Assembly: GCA_016946835.1 (NCBI GenBank)
Contig: JACVTC010000053.1
Coordinates: 657,501-721,500 of the forward strand
DNA length: 64,000 nt
DNA from: Neocallimastix lanati (nom. inval.)
Lineage: Eukaryota; Neocallimastigomycota; Neocallimastigomycetes; Neocallimastigales; Neocallimastigaceae
Direction of reading: 5' to 3'
The translations under genes and the position numbers were made by a program. Each line of letters opens with the position of its first letter. Position 1 is the first letter of the stretch. Positions 47,703 through 63,080 of this stretch are shown in pieces. The notes beneath the pieces are model-generated. The model saw only the letters and a list, made by a program, of their open reading frames with translations. It was not told the DNA's origin and ran no database searches.

Positions 47703-49390
47703 GTAATAATAAATAATATTTAAATTTTTATTACAATTATAATACATATATTTATATTTAATTATTAATAATTTATTTTATACTAGTTAGATTGAATAAG
47801 GTACCTTTAATACTTTAATAATTGAAGTAGCTATTTCTATTTTATCAGTTCGAATAATAATCTGAGTACCGATAGCAGTATTATAAATTAAATACTTGAA
47901 ATGCATTTCACCAAATATTCTCCATAAATCTTTTAAATTCTCAATCATTACTGGTTTAGATACTGGATTTTCTAAAACTTCCTTCTGTGGATTAGTTCCA
48001 TTAATATTTACTGGCATACCTTCTTGATCTAATAGAATAACATCTTCATTACAATTATTTTCACTTTCACTACTATAAGTAAGTTCATTATATTTTAAAT
48101 TAAGAATAGAATCCATCTAATATTTATTTATTTATTTATTTTTAAATAATATATTTTAATAAAAAAAATAATTTTTTTTTTTTTTTTTTTTTTTTTTATT
48201 TTTTAAATTATGAAAATACTAAAAATTTTATTGTTTGCTTTACCATATCATAATTTTCTTGACGCTTTTCATAAAGTCTATCACTTGATGCTCTTAAAAT
48301 CCATGAAAAAGTAGAGTGTAACTGCATAAATACATTCTTTCATATCATTATATTCAAAAATAATAAATTTAATAATTTTTATTTTTTAATTATTAAATTA
48401 TTTTAACAATAATAAAAAAAAATAATAATAATAATAAAATAAAATAAAATAAAAAATAATAAAATCATAAAATTTTTAATAATATTTAATGTATACATCT
48501 ATAGTAAATCACTTACTGGATTATTAAGAAGATCAACTAAAGATCTTAATGGTTGATTACCACGACGTCTTATGAATTGTTCTTTAATTAAAATAATATT
48601 AATAATAAATATTTAATATCAAATATTTCAAAAAGAATATTTATTTATAAGTAAATAATAAATAATAAATAATAATAAATAATAAATAATAAATAATAAA
48701 TAATAAATAATAAATAATATACAATAAACAAATAATAAATAATAAATAAATCATTTAATAAAAAATTATAAATAATAAATAATAATAAAACATATATAAT
48801 ATATAATAAATAAATAATAAATAACAAACAATTCATATGAATAATAAAAAATAATAAATAATAAATAATAAATAATAAATATAAAAAAATAAAATTTTAT
48901 ATAATATATAAATGATTTACTTATTTACCTGGAGATAATGGACTATAAACTTTAACTCGATTATTAACCTCTTGATTTGTTCTTTTTTCAAATTCAAAAA
49001 TTTTTTCAGCATTGGCTTGTAAATCTTTAGCTGTGGCTTTAAATTTACTAAAGTATGATTTAATTTAAAAATTTATAATTTAAATAAATTAAAAAAGATT
49101 TAAAATTTTGAAAATTAATTAAAAACTTTATTTCTTATATAATTGACTTTAAAAACAATTTTAAAATAAATAAATATATAAATAAAAAAAAAAAAAAAAC
49201 CAATAAAGCAAGATAAAATGAGTTAAATTAATTACCTAACCAAAAAACCCCATGAAGCAATTATAAAAGATTTATCTGAATGTAAAAATGAAATACTATA
49301 CCATCTTTGAAAACCTCTTGCTTGAATATCTTTTAATTTAAATATATAACTTAAAGAATATCCATTTTGTTCATCGCCTTAAAATAATAA

Positions 49391-49423
<33 letters not shown>

Positions 49424-50692
49424 TAGTATTATTATTACTATTATAACATAATTTAAAGTTCATTATCATAATAGCAAAATAAAAATAAAATAAATTTAAA
49501 TTATATTTAAATAATATGATTGGTTTGTATATATATATATATACCGAAAAATATTGCACCCTCTCTTCCTGGACAGAATTCACAACTTAAACTATATTTT
49601 TAAAAATAAAAACAAAAATTAATATATATTTATTTTATATTTAATAATTAATAATAACAATATATTTCTCATTGTTTTCTTTTTTTTTATTTTTTATTTT
49701 TTTTTTTTTTTGCGTGTTGTTTATGTGTTGTTGTAGTTATTTTTCAAAATAAAATAAAATAATTAAAATAATAATAATAATAATAATAATTTTAAATATA
49801 ATTTTAAGAAATAAAAACCTTCTAACACAAGCTTGTCTTACAATAGGGTATAATCGACTAAGATATGGGTATCGTGTTGTAATATAGGTCATATTATTGT
49901 CTATGTCATCAGAAATGAAACCTTTAAATCCTACATCATTTTCATTTACACTTTTATTAGAATTTAATTTATTAATAGAATTTCCACTGTTAATCGTTTG
50001 TGTTTCATTTAATTGATTTCTTTTAGAATTATTAATTATTCCTTTTGTGTTATCATTCTTGATATTTATTTGAAGTGGATTATCTTCTTCTTCTTCATCA
50101 GCTGTCATTATACTATTATTATCTAATTGTTTTTGAATATCATTTGCATTAGTAAGTTGATTATTTAATTGATTTTGTTCAAAATTCATATCCATAGTTA
50201 ATTGACTTTGTTGAAATCCTGAATTTTCCTGCTCTTCACTTTTTTCAGTTGGATTTGATGATTGTTGGGGAACAATCAATGAACATCCTGAACAAGTATT
50301 TTTAGTTGAATTTTTATTACTATTTTCATGAATTATCTTTTCTAATTTATAAAATTGATTAATTTGAAATCCCTGAGAGCATGAAATAATTGATGGTCCT
50401 ACACAATAATAATTTTTATATTATATGTAAAAAAAAAATATTTATTGATGGAATATTTTAAATTATTAAAATAATATATATATATATATATTTATATATA
50501 AGAAACATAAAAAAATAAATATAAAAAAAATATAATATATAAAAATTTAATAATTAATAATTAATAATAATATTTATTCATATTCATATAATTAAAAAAT
50601 TTCTAGAATTATATAATTATATATTATATTCGTATTATTTCTTACCATGGACTTCACAAAAATTTGAAAAAGCTATATTTTATAAATGATGG

Positions 50693-50747
<55 letters not shown>

Positions 50748-50814
50748 TATTTATTAACATTAATATTTTATTAAATATTAAGTTTTAAAATAAAAAGTTA
50801 CCTATTATCATCAT
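46597..50814 (-). CDS. FLCN: Folliculin (FLCN) orthologue, 12 exons
   Basis: Exons on the minus strand: 50814-50802, 50672-50646, 50398-49819, 49591-49545, 49377-49236, 49047-48929, 48581-48517, 48321-48244, 48116-47805, 47540-47402, 47227-47038 and 46765-46597; all junctions are GT-AG and keep frame, giving about 626 residues (human 579). The start MMIIAFSNFCEVHGPS matches the human MNAIVALCHFCELHGPR, which fixes the 13-nt first exon. Further matches are CSGC near 80, [20 protein letters not shown] (199-218), FFGDEQ, ARGFQRWYSI (242-251) whose Arg243 corresponds to human Arg164, the arginine finger of the RagC GAP, LHSTFSWILRAS, PWRCNMLG and EKWLNKAKLFFKF. Folliculin, with FNIP, is a GAP for RagC/D at the lysosome or vacuole and controls TORC1 signalling; the yeast relative is Lst7. 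An Asn/Gln-rich insert in exon 3 is specific to this copy. Confidence 0.95.
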
Positions 50815-50963
50815 TTTGATTATTTAATTTATTCATATATTTTATATTTAATTTTTGTTTTATGTTTTATATTTAATACTTTATATTGTATTTTTTTATT
50901 TTTAGAATTATTACTTAATTTAATAGAATGTTGATTTAACAGCTTTTTTTTTTAGATAGTTTT

Positions 50964-51010
<47 letters not shown>

Positions 51011-51303
51011 TATTATTATTATTTTTTTTAAAAAAGTATATTGATATTCAATATATTTTTATTAAATTATTTTATATATATATATTTTTTCAATTAAATA
51101 GTATTTTTGTATATATTATTTTATTATTGCATTTTTCAATTATTTTAAAATATTAAAATAACCATTGTAAATGAATAACTATGAAAAGTTCTATAATTTT
51201 TATATCTTCAAAAATAAATATTAATAAAATAAAATTTATTTTGTTACTAAAATTATTTATTAATATGAATTAATGTATTATTTTAAATATAAAAAATATT
51301 ATG

Positions 51304-51337
<34 letters not shown>

Positions 51338-51768
51338 TAATAAAAATATTATTTATAAATAAAATTTTTATTTTTTTCTTTATATATATATATCCTTTAA
51401 AATGTTGAATAAAAGTTTTGAATTGAATTTTAATTATTAAAAATAAAGTATATTAAAATATATATATAGATATATAAAGATTATATTAATTTTACTTTAT
51501 TAAATTTGTTTAAAAAATATTATATTATATATATTTACCTATATCTAATTTCCCGTTCAATTATTTTATATAAATTTATTATTTTTATATATATGTAAAT
51601 AACACTTTTATACATATAAAATTTTAAATTTTTTGGATTAATATTTTATATAATATTTTTTTTTCTTTTCCTTCTTTTCCCTTTTAAAATTTTATATAAT
51701 TAATTTCTAATATTTTAGTAATTAATAATATTTTAATTATAAAAAGAAAAACAAACTATTAAATTATA

Positions 51769-51805
<37 letters not shown>

Positions 51806-52422
51806 AAATAACATATTTAATCTTTGCGTTTTAATATACATATATTAAAATAAGAGTTTATATTTAGATAAAGAGATAAAGGTTTTTAGCATATTAAAAT
51901 AAATTACTTTTTTTATTTTTCAAAAAAAATAATAAATAAATAAATAATAATATTTAATAATATAAAATTGTTAATTTTTAAGGAATAATAAATGTATAAA
52001 GCACATATAAAGAAGAAGAATATATATATAAAAAGATTAAAATATTACCAAAATTTTATATAATATAAAATTATACCTTTAAATTTTTTATTTTATTTAT
52101 TTGAAATAAAATAAAAAATTAATTAAGAATATAATAATATAAAAATATTAATTAAAATGAAAATTCAAAAAATAAACTAAATAATTTAAAATTCTATTTT
52201 ATTTACTTTTCAAATGAGTATAAAATAAAATATAATTGTAACTTTATATCCACTTCAGTATTCCCTTCTTCCACTTAAATTATTATCCCTTATAGTTCAT
52301 ATTTCACTACTACAATTATATAATTATATTATTATTATTATTATTATTAATGACCTTTAAATCTTCAAATATAAAAAATTAAAATCTAAAAAAAATAAGG
52401 TCGTAAAATAATAATATATCAA

Positions 52423-52485
<63 letters not shown>

Positions 52486-55400
52486 TAAATGAAAAACGAG
52501 AAAAAATAAAAAAAATATAAAAAACCAAAAAAAAAAAAAAGTAAATATATAATTTTTAATATATATTTTTTTTTTCTTATTTAGATATGGATTTAATTAA
52601 TATTAAAAATCATTTCAATGTTCAATATATCAAATATATTCAATTAATATTTATAATATATAATTTTTATATATATATTTTTTATAATTAATTTATAGTT
52701 TTAGTTACTTTCTATATATAAACTATAATTTATAATAATTTACATTTTAAAATTTATGATATACAAATAAAATGCTATATCTAACTAATATATTTAATAT
52801 ATGATACTGTTGATTTTAAATATTAATTATCTTTACTTTATTAATTGTAAAATTATTATTTAATAGTTTATATTAATTATTATTTAATAGTTATTACTAA
52901 CTACTTTATAATTATTATTTAATATTTAATAGTTTATAATTATAATGTATTATTTAATGATCATTATTCATTATTTAATATTTATCATTTATAATTAATA
53001 ACTATTCATTATTTAATAATTACTATTCATTATTTAATAATTACTATTCATTATTTAATTATTAGTATTCATTATTTAATTATTATTATTCATTATTTAA
53101 TATTTAATTATTATTCATTATTTAATATTTAATTATTATTCATTATTTAATAAGTATTACTCACTATCTATTATTTATAATATATTATTTATTATTCAAT
53201 AATATATATGTAATAAATTATTATAATTATATTTAATCCATACAATAGAATAATATATATAATCATAAATTAATAATATTTGTTGTTTTTTAGTTGTTTT
53301 TTTTTTTATTTTATGGATATTTCATTTATATTAATTTAAGTCATGTTACATAAAATAGATTAATATATCTTTTTGACTCTAATATATATAATGCGTTTTA
53401 AATAATGAATATTTTATTATATTAATAATATATATTATTATATATCACACTTTCAAATTTATTATATTAATATTAATAACCATTACAATTATTAATATAT
53501 GTCAATATATTATAATATATATGATAATAGTTTGATTACTATTTAAGGTATTTAGGATAAATCACATTCTTCATTATTCCTAAAATGTTAATTTATTTTT
53601 CATTGAATGTATTAATATATTAAAGTTAATATTACTAACTATTTAGACGCAATATATTATTTAATTTATATAATAAATAATATTATATTATTAATATATT
53701 AATAGACTCTGGAAAAATTTAAAAAAAAATTTTTCCCATTATTAAATTAAAAAAAAAAAGAGTACTTTTCTATTTTTATTCTGTACTAAGGTTAAAAGGG
53801 AAGATGCACATTTTAGAGAAAAAGAACACTTAACATATTATTACTTTATTCACTTTTATAATATAAAATATAAATATTAAATACTATACAATATATATGC
53901 ATGATATTTATATTCTTTAAATTATTATTTCTTAATGGAATAATATAATTAATATAATATGTATTTTTCTTTTTCTTTTATATTATTATCTTAGAGTATG
54001 TATTATTGTATATATTAAGTACAATATTTTAATGATTAAATAAAACCTTTTAAATAGAAAAAATTAAAAAGTTTAATAATATATAAACATAAAATAAAAT
54101 AGTATCGTTTAATCATTATTATTTAATTTATTTAAATGTTTGGTTAATATTTATATTAGAATTTTAATATTAAAAAAAAAAATAACTACATTATCAATAT
54201 AAAAAAAATAATAATGAATATATATATATTTATTAATGGTATACACCCACACTGAATTACTAAAGGACTAGAAACAGATATTATTTACAAATAGCTTTTA
54301 CTGAAAAAAATAAAAATTATAAAAGAATTAATTATATTTAAAATTAAAAATATTTATTATATTTAATAAATATTATTATTTATAACTTTTTTAAATATAT
54401 GCCAATTATATTTTTTTTTGTTGTTGTTCCATATTAATTAATTCAACATAATGATTATATATCTTTATTATTAAAATATACCTATATAAAAAAAATTAAA
54501 TATTATTAACTATTTTTTCTTTTCAACTTTTATTAAAGTAATAAAATAATAAACATTTATTATTTCTTATATAAAGTCCATTTTTTATAAACTTTTTTTT
54601 TAAAAAAAAAATTAATAATTAATAAATTATAAAAACTTAAAATACAGAAAATTTACTGAGTAATTTTTTTTAATTATATATTTTTTTTTAATTATTATAA
54701 ATTAAATTTAATATAAATTTTGTATATATATTAATTTATAAATAATCTACAAATTTTATAATTAATAAGATTATAAAATTTAATATTAAATTTACCTTTT
54801 TTTTTTATTTTTTATTTTTTTTTGAAAAAAAAAATTAAATTAAAATTTAGCAATATAATAACATTTATAGAAAATATTAAATATTATTTTATATTTTTAT
54901 TCTTATTAAACTTATATCTACATAATAATAATTTATATCTTTATTTATAACAACATAATTAGATCAAAGAATGGTAAAAAACGATAAATATATTTTTTAT
55001 CAATTATTAATTATTAAAAGTCACTATATATTGACATATTTTTTTTATAAGAAGAATATTTAACTTATAATTTTATTTACATTTTATATAATTATTTTCA
55101 TATACAAAAAAAAGATTCATAAACTAATTGTTAATTATTTAATATTTTAAATATTTTAATAAATATAAAACATAGTAACATGACACTAATTTTATAAAAC
55201 TTTATAAACTTTATTTAAAAGTGACATATATTGTTTTGTATGTAAAAAGTTTATCCTTCCTATTGAAGCTCTAAGGCTAAATCCTATCTAGCATGAACTA
55301 GAGTATTTAAAGGTTTGATTAGTTCATTATACATACGTATATAATATATACAATATAATGTGAATTATAACTAAAAAAATTTTCATTTCCTATATTTATA

Positions 55401-55520
55401 GAGATGGTTAAATTAATATATCAAAAAATGAAATTGTTAATAATGTGCTTATATACTAAATGATATAGGATAATGAAATAAATTCTCTATTTCAAGTATT
55501 AATATCAATTATAAAAATAG

Positions 55521-55572
<52 letters not shown>

Positions 55573-57322
55573 TATAGTAGCATAAATACTTTAATCAAAT
55601 AATTATAATATATAAAATCAATAGTTATAATAATCATAATATAAAATATAAATATATAATAAATATATATATATATATTAGAAATTTTTAATATAACATT
55701 TTTTTATTTTTATTTTTATTTTTTTATTTATTATTGTTATTAGTACTTTCTATTCAATGAAAAAAAAAAAAATTGACTTTTTTATTTTATAAGCTTTTAT
55801 TTTTCAAGTTTATTATTTATAATTATTTATAGAAATAGTTTTAGTGGTTTCAAGTAATATATATATTTAATAATAAAAATCATTCAATATCCATTGAAAA
55901 TATTTTTAGAAATTTTTAACCTATTATAAAAATTAAAAAACATTTAAAAGATATTTTAATCCAACATTGTAGAATTATATATTCATAGAGTATAGTTCTT
56001 TCTTATTTTTTATATATAAATTATATCGTAATATTATAATTTGTTTTTTCATGGAATATTCATAATAATTTTATTTTATTCTATTTTATCTTATTTTTCT
56101 TATTTTTCTTATTTTTTATTATTAAAAAATACAAATTATCTTTTAAAAATAAAATATATATATAATTCTTATTATGTTTTGTTTTACTCATTTTATATAG
56201 ATGATTAATAAAATTAATTTATATCAATTAAATTTTAATGCTTGATATTTCATTAATATAATTCATATAAATTAATCTCCAAACATTTAAAATACAAAAT
56301 TTAATTTATATAAATATTAATGAATGTATGTACAATTTTTATTTTATTTTTTAATGATTATGTATTGGATGTAATACATATATACATATATATATACAAA
56401 ATTTAGTTTTCTGTGTAACCCCTTCAATCTATATATTTTATGTTATTAAAATTACCATTTATTATATTTTAAAACTATATAAAAGCATTTAATTAATAAG
56501 TTAATAATAGAATTTGTTTTTTCATATTAAATTTTATTTCCTTTTTTGAAACATAATATTCCTTTTCTCTTCTTTAAATAAAAACCTTAAATATGAATAT
56601 CTGATAATAAAATTTGATATAAATTATTGATTTTTGTGAAAATTATAATAACATGATTAAATCTATTTAACTCGTTTTAATTCAGTAATGCTTTCAATAA
56701 TAAATATATTCAATTGTTTTTGTTTGAATTTAATATCACATCAACTAAAACATTTCTTCTTTGTTTTTTCCCTCTATTTAAATTATCATAACATTTTTAT
56801 GATAGTAGTTTTGAAGAATTATATCACTTTTCATCTATAAAGCTGTTACTATTATTTATAAAATTAATAATATTTTAATAATAATTTTACTCTTGAATAA
56901 TAATATCATCCTTCATTACTTTCATAAATATTTCTTTTCACTCAAAAAAACTTAAAACGTTCCATTGAAATAGCCTAAACCTGTCTAATATATTCTATTT
57001 TTTTTTTTTTTTTTTTTTTTTTTTCAAATAAGCATTATCAATTTTCTTATTTTTGGGTGTTATTCTTATTGTGATATTTTATTATATAAATTTATATTAT
57101 ATATTATAAGAAAATCATTATTTAATGAACCATAGATTTACATGGTAAACCTTTGTATGATTAAAATTCCTGTTGAAAGGATAATGAATATCATAGATAT
57201 TTCTTACTTCTCTAAAATATTTATATGTTTATTTATATGTTCTCTTTTTAATTTGTATTAATTAGAATAAATTGAATTATATAATTAATATGTACAAAAA
57301 TAGAAAATGTGCTTAGCAAAAA

Positions 57323-57356
<34 letters not shown>

Positions 57357-57608
57357 TTTTCCCTATTTTTTCATAAAACTTTTTTAGAAAATTTTGAATA
57401 TATTGACTTGAAATATATATTAATATATTTTATTTTTAAAAAAAAAAATAATAAAAAATAAAAGAAAAAGTATAAAAATAAAGACTATTGAAGTTATTGT
57501 GATTAATTTTCTATATGTGCTGTAAAAATAAAAATATTTTTTAAAAGAATTTTTAAAAAAATATACAATATATAAAAAAACTATTATTATTATTTTTTTA
57601 TCTTGAGA
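50815..57608. other. 6.8-kb AT-rich spacer, no gene supported
   Basis: Long T and A runs (50959-51008, 52430-52470, 55523-55570), TTATTCATTATTTAATA-type irregular repeats at 52960-53160, TA tracts. No frame above noise, and no tRNA or island of higher GC except weakly at 55240-55320. Nothing recognisable. Confidence 0.6.
52960..53160. repeat. Irregular ATTCATTATTTAAT minisatellite
   Basis: Roughly ten imperfect copies of a 16- to 23-bp unit containing TATTCATTATTTAAT. Non-coding. Confidence 0.7.
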
Positions 57609-57695
57609 ATGGGTATGAAATAATTAATTTTGAAAATTCTTTTGTTTATTCATATGATCTATTATTTTTGTATTTATATACTTTGTATAAATATT

Positions 57696-57732
<37 letters not shown>

Positions 57733-57736
57733 CATT

Positions 57737-57775
<39 letters not shown>

Positions 57776-57855
57776 TTTAGCAAAAGGTATGAAAAATGAA
57801 AATGAAGATAATGCAGTGTAATTGTTTAAATAGAAATTTAATTCTTGAAGCATTT

Positions 57856-57894
<39 letters not shown>

Positions 57895-60800
57895 AAATTT
57901 AATTAAATTGTTTTTAATATTATTTATTATATAGAGGTAATGAAATATCAGATGAAGAGTTAAATATTTACATTGAAAAATGTATAAAAGAAAATAATTT
58001 AAATAAGATAAAAAATGCTATTGAGAATAAACCAAATTACAAAGAAAAGGAGTTCAATAAAAATTTTTTAATTATTTCAATTCAACAAACAAGTGATAGA
58101 GCTATAATAGAATATTTTATTAACAATGAAAATAATTTTAATTATGAATATTTTTTTGGGAAAACACCTCTTGGTGAAGCTCTTAATAATCATAACTTTT
58201 ATATAGCAGATATATTATTAAAAAAAAAAGCTAATATTAATTATATCAATTCAAGGGGACAAAATATATTTTTTTATTTAAATCAATCAAAAGATAAACC
58301 ATTAGACGCTCAGGTCTTAAAATATTTAATTAAAAATGGTGCTAATTATAGTTGGAAAAATCGCCAAAACATGTCATATTTGGACTGTATGCTAAAGAAT
58401 AATAATATAAAATTTGTAGATATCATGTTAAATTCTATTAGTTTTAATAATGATTTTATTTTGGATATATTATTGAATGTTAAAAATAAGAAAAGGTATT
58501 CAAGAGAAGTATGGTATAATAAAATAAACGAGCAATATCAAAAAATTGATATCAATAAGGATGTGATCAAAATTATAATTAAAAATAGAAGTGAACAAAT
58601 GTTTGATTTAATTTTGAAGTATACTGCAAAACCATCAAATGATAAATTATTAAATTTGATGATGCATCTCGTATGCAGAGAGAAGAACGTTGAATTTTTA
58701 AAAAAATTGATAAAAAAGGGAGTTAATGTTAATTGCAAAGAGGAAGAAACCTTAGCTACACCATTAATGGAATTAAGTTTTATTGAAAAAGGTTTAAAAT
58801 GTATAAATCAAAATATATATGATATGTTTGTGTTGTTAATTGAAGCAGGAGCTGATATTAATGCTAGAGATGCCAATGGAAAAACAGCATTAATGCATAT
58901 TTTAAGTACTAAAAAAGTTTCTATAAAATTAATCAAATTTTTAATTAAACATGGTGCCGAAGTAAATGATTTATGTAAAAATGGTTATTCTCCATTGATT
59001 TATGCTTGTCAAGGGAATAAAAAGTCTGTTATTAAATCTCTTATTGAATTGGGAGCTAATATAGAATTTACTAGTAAGGATGGAAAATCTTTCCTTATTC
59101 ATGCTGCCATGAATGGTTGTATCTATTTAACAGAGTATTTAATAGAAAATAATATTGATAAAAATATAAATTATGTAGATAAATCTTTAAAAACGCCTCT
59201 CATGTATGCTGTCCAAAGTAAAAACTTAAACTTAGTTAAATATCTTATAGAAAATGGTGCTAACATAAATTTTATCAGTAATAAAAACCAATCTGCTTTA
59301 AGTATGCTATTAGCAAAGCCCTTATTAAAAAAGGGAATGCTTATTCTCAACTATTTAGTGGATCATGGTGCCGACATAAATAGAGTCTATACGATGGAAG
59401 ATAATACCGGCATATTTTATTATCAGGAAACACCACTTATTCATGCCATAAAACTTCAAAAATTTGAATTGATAAAGTTTTTAGTGGATCATGGAGCTGA
59501 TGTTAATACTAAACTTAGTAATGGAAACACAGCAATTTATTATGCTATAATACATTCCAAGCCAAGTGAAATTGTTACAATAGTTAATTATCTTTTAGAG
59601 AAGGGTGCTCATGTTAATGAAATTATTAATGAAAATAATGAAACACCACTTTTTGAGGCCGTAAAATCTGGTAATCATCAGATTATTCAATTATTGATTG
59701 ATCATGGTGCTAATATTAATCATAAAAATAAAGATAACAATATAGCAATGCGATACAAAATTTATAAACGAAATGTGCCCAATTTTGTTTCTCTTTTGGT
59801 GAATGAAAAAACCAACTTTGAAGAATTAAATAAGAGTGAAGGTAGAAGTCTTTTTCATTATGCTATCACCTACCAGAATGAATATCTTTTCAATTATATT
59901 ATGAATAGTGAAGCTTTTACCATAAATATTAATCATAAAGATTCACGTCATTTCACACCACTCATGCTTGCTGTCGGTACTGAAAATATCAATATTATAA
60001 CAAAAATTCTTGAAAGAAAACCAAAGATTAATGAAAAAAGCCTTAATTTAGAAACAGCACTGCATATTGCTGTAGAGCGAAGAAATTTGAAAATTACAAA
60101 ATTATTAATAGAGCATGGGGCCAAAATTGATAATTCAAATGTTATAATGAATAAGAAAATGCTTTTTAATGCAATTCCAAGCTTCAGAATTATTCAACTT
60201 CTTGTAAAACATGGGTTTACAATTAATGACTTTATAATTAATAGTGAAAATGACTATGGAGAATATCCGTTAAGTTATGCAGTACGAAACTTGAAATATA
60301 GTAGTGTTAATTTCCTATTGGCTAATGGGGCAAACTTTAATAATGTGAATAGCAGAAATGGTAAACTACCTCTACAAGAATTAACTACTGACTATAGAAA
60401 GCATAAAGTGGAGGATTATATAAAGATTATTGAATGCTTTATGCAATATGGGGCTGATATTAATGCAAAAAATGAAAAAGGTGAAACCCTTTTATTTTCA
60501 CTTCTTAATCATTACAGTAGGGACCTAATGAATTCATTAATTAAATATCTGATAAAAGAACAGCATGCGGATTATAATGTACAAAATAATGATGGTATCA
60601 CCTTTTTAATGAGTCTTGTTCATGATAAGAAGGCAAATATAGAAATTATTAAATATTTAATAGACGAAATAAAAATTCCTGTTGACATTACTGATAATAA
60701 TGGCAACACAGTATTAATGTATGCTTTTCGAAATGATAATGAAACAATTTATAATTATTTTTTTAATAAATGCAAAGATTTTAATTGTAGAAATAACCAT

Positions 60801-62249
60801 CAACAAAATTTATTAATGTACATCATACGATCTGTTGATCTAGAAACAATTAAATATTTAGTTCAACAAGGTATAAATATTAATGATGTAGATGATAAGG
60901 GAAGAAATGCGCTTTTCTATCTATGTCAAGACATTCCATTGAACTATAATGCTGATATGAGTCATCGCTATTCTTACTTTGCAAAGACCAAATGGAGGGA
61001 TATTTTTAAATATTTAGTCCAGGAAGGAATTGATGTTAATTGTATAGATGATGACGGAAGAAATATTCTCTTCTATGTTAATGATATAGAAATGATGAAA
61101 ATTGCTATGGATCATGGAGCAGAGATAACTCATTTAGATCATCAAGGACGTTCCGTCCTATTCACACTAGAATATTCAGAATTACTGATGTATGCCATGG
61201 AACATGGAGTAGATGCCTCTATTCGTGATGTTGATGGACATACAGCACTCTATACAAAAACAACTGAAAGATTTCAATCAGATACTATTAAATATTTACT
61301 CCAACATGGAGCTGATATTAATGATATCCAATTTAGTATTGAGAATCATTTTACTTTAAAGTATTCTTATACCACCAGTTTAATAAATCAAATGATTGAC
61401 CTTAACTTTAATTTTGATACTATCAACATTAACGACAAAATTGAGAATGAAAATAAAAATGAAAATAATGAAGGAATAGTTAAAGAAACATTTTTAGATT
61501 ACTTAATTTTTACCTACTATTATCGAGATACTAAAGAATTTGTAAGTTTTATTAAGAAGGCTATCGATAAAAACTTATTTGATATTAATCGTAAAAATTT
61601 TATTGGAGATACACCATTACTTTACCTCATGAGAAAATTAAATCAACGTGTTATTAAAGATGAAGAAGTAATGTATGATCTTCTTCTTTATATGGCGGAT
61701 CATGGTGCCTCATTGGATGAATATAGTGTTGAAAATAAAACACCACTTTATTATGCCTTAATCTATAGTGCAGATTTATCTATACAATTTTATAATCGTG
61801 GTGCACGTATTCTTTCTCTTATGGGTCGAACAAAAGTGATTATTAATGTGAAAAATATTTTATTACATGAAAAAAGTAATGATTCTATTAAATGTGAAAT
61901 GATTCGTTTCCTTCAATATATTGATCATATTGATTTTAAGGAAAAAGTAAATGGTATCTACCCTATCTTTTTAGCTATAGAAAATAAGTGTTATAGTGTT
62001 ATTAATTATCTCATATCAGAAAAGGCTTCTCTCTCTAAAAAAAATGATAAAAATGAAACCGTTATGGATGTTGCTAAGCGTATTGGAGATCAATTCATTA
62101 TACAAATGATTTCAGAACAAAAGGAATGGATAGATTATGAAAAGAAATTAGAAAAAGAAAAAGAAGAAATAGAAAAAGAAAAAGAAGCCAATATTATAAT
62201 TGATGAAGAAGAAGAAGAAGAAGAAGATATATTCTTTTGTATTGAATAA
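57609..62249 (+). CDS. Large ankyrin-repeat protein, about 1,450 residues
   Basis: Proposed exons are 57609-57612 (ATG G), 57781-57817 and 57935-62249. The first junction is inferred from a GTATGA donor and a strong poly-T/ATTTTAG acceptor, giving MAKGMKNENEDN; if it is wrong, translation starts at Met 57789 and the protein is four residues shorter. The second intron (57818-57934) is clear. After a 200-residue N-terminal region shared with the next gene, about 25-30 ankyrin repeats follow (for example NGKTALMHILSTKKVSIKLI, IKFLVDHGADVNTKLSNGNT), then a charged coiled-coil tail (KKLEKEKEEIEKEKE) and an acidic run of nine Glu before DIFFCIE. No signal peptide, membrane segment or catalytic domain is visible, so it is probably an intracellular binding protein; its partner is unknown. 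Such giant ankyrin proteins are numerous in anaerobic fungi. Confidence 0.88.
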
Positions 62250-62632
62250 AAATTAAATAACATATTAAAATTTATTAATTTAAATTTATTAATTTTAAAT
62301 TTATCTATTTATTTATTTATTCATTTATTTATTTAAAATTAATTTAATTTAAATGTTTTAAATTAATTTATTTTAATTTATTATAAATATTTAAAGATTT
62401 TTTTGTAATAATTTGATAAAATAAAATTTAATAAAAAAAAAAGTGAAATATCCATCTTTTAAAATTTATATATATATATATATATATTTTTTTTTTTTTC
62501 TTACTTTTTTTATATATTTATTTTTTTGAAATTATTGATACTTTTTATTTATAACAATATCATTGTAAATATATATATATATATAATAGTTGTATTACTA
62601 TTAATGTTAAATTAAATTAACAATTTATAAAA
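62250..62632. other. AT-rich spacer between the tandem ankyrin genes
   Basis: ATTTATTT repeats (62303-62333), TA runs and T runs. It is short (383 bp) and holds no gene, and must contain the promoter of the second ankyrin gene. Confidence 0.6.
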
Positions 62633-62999
62633 ATGATACTGGGTTTAGGTTTAGGCTCTGGCAATTCTCAAAGTAATTATATATAAATAAAATAAATATT
62701 AATATTATTACTAAGTAAAAAAAAAAAATAAAAATAATAAGTTTATATCTTGTTTTTAATTTTAATGATTATACTATTAATATTTTACGTATATAAATGT
62801 GTGTGAATTATGAATATTAAGGTAGAAATAATAATAATAGGTATTATGAAGTACAATTTTAAAATTATTTCTTTATTATTATTATTATTATTATTTATTA
62901 AAAATAATTAAATTATATTTAATTTATCTAATTCATTATATATATATATATATATATTTATACTTTTAAAATAAAAATAACTAAAATAAAAAATAAAAA

Positions 63000-63080
<81 letters not shown>

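Noticed and set aside
58538-58738. 66-codon minus-strand frame in the ankyrin gene
   Set aside because: It is a shadow of a well-supported plus-strand coding exon.
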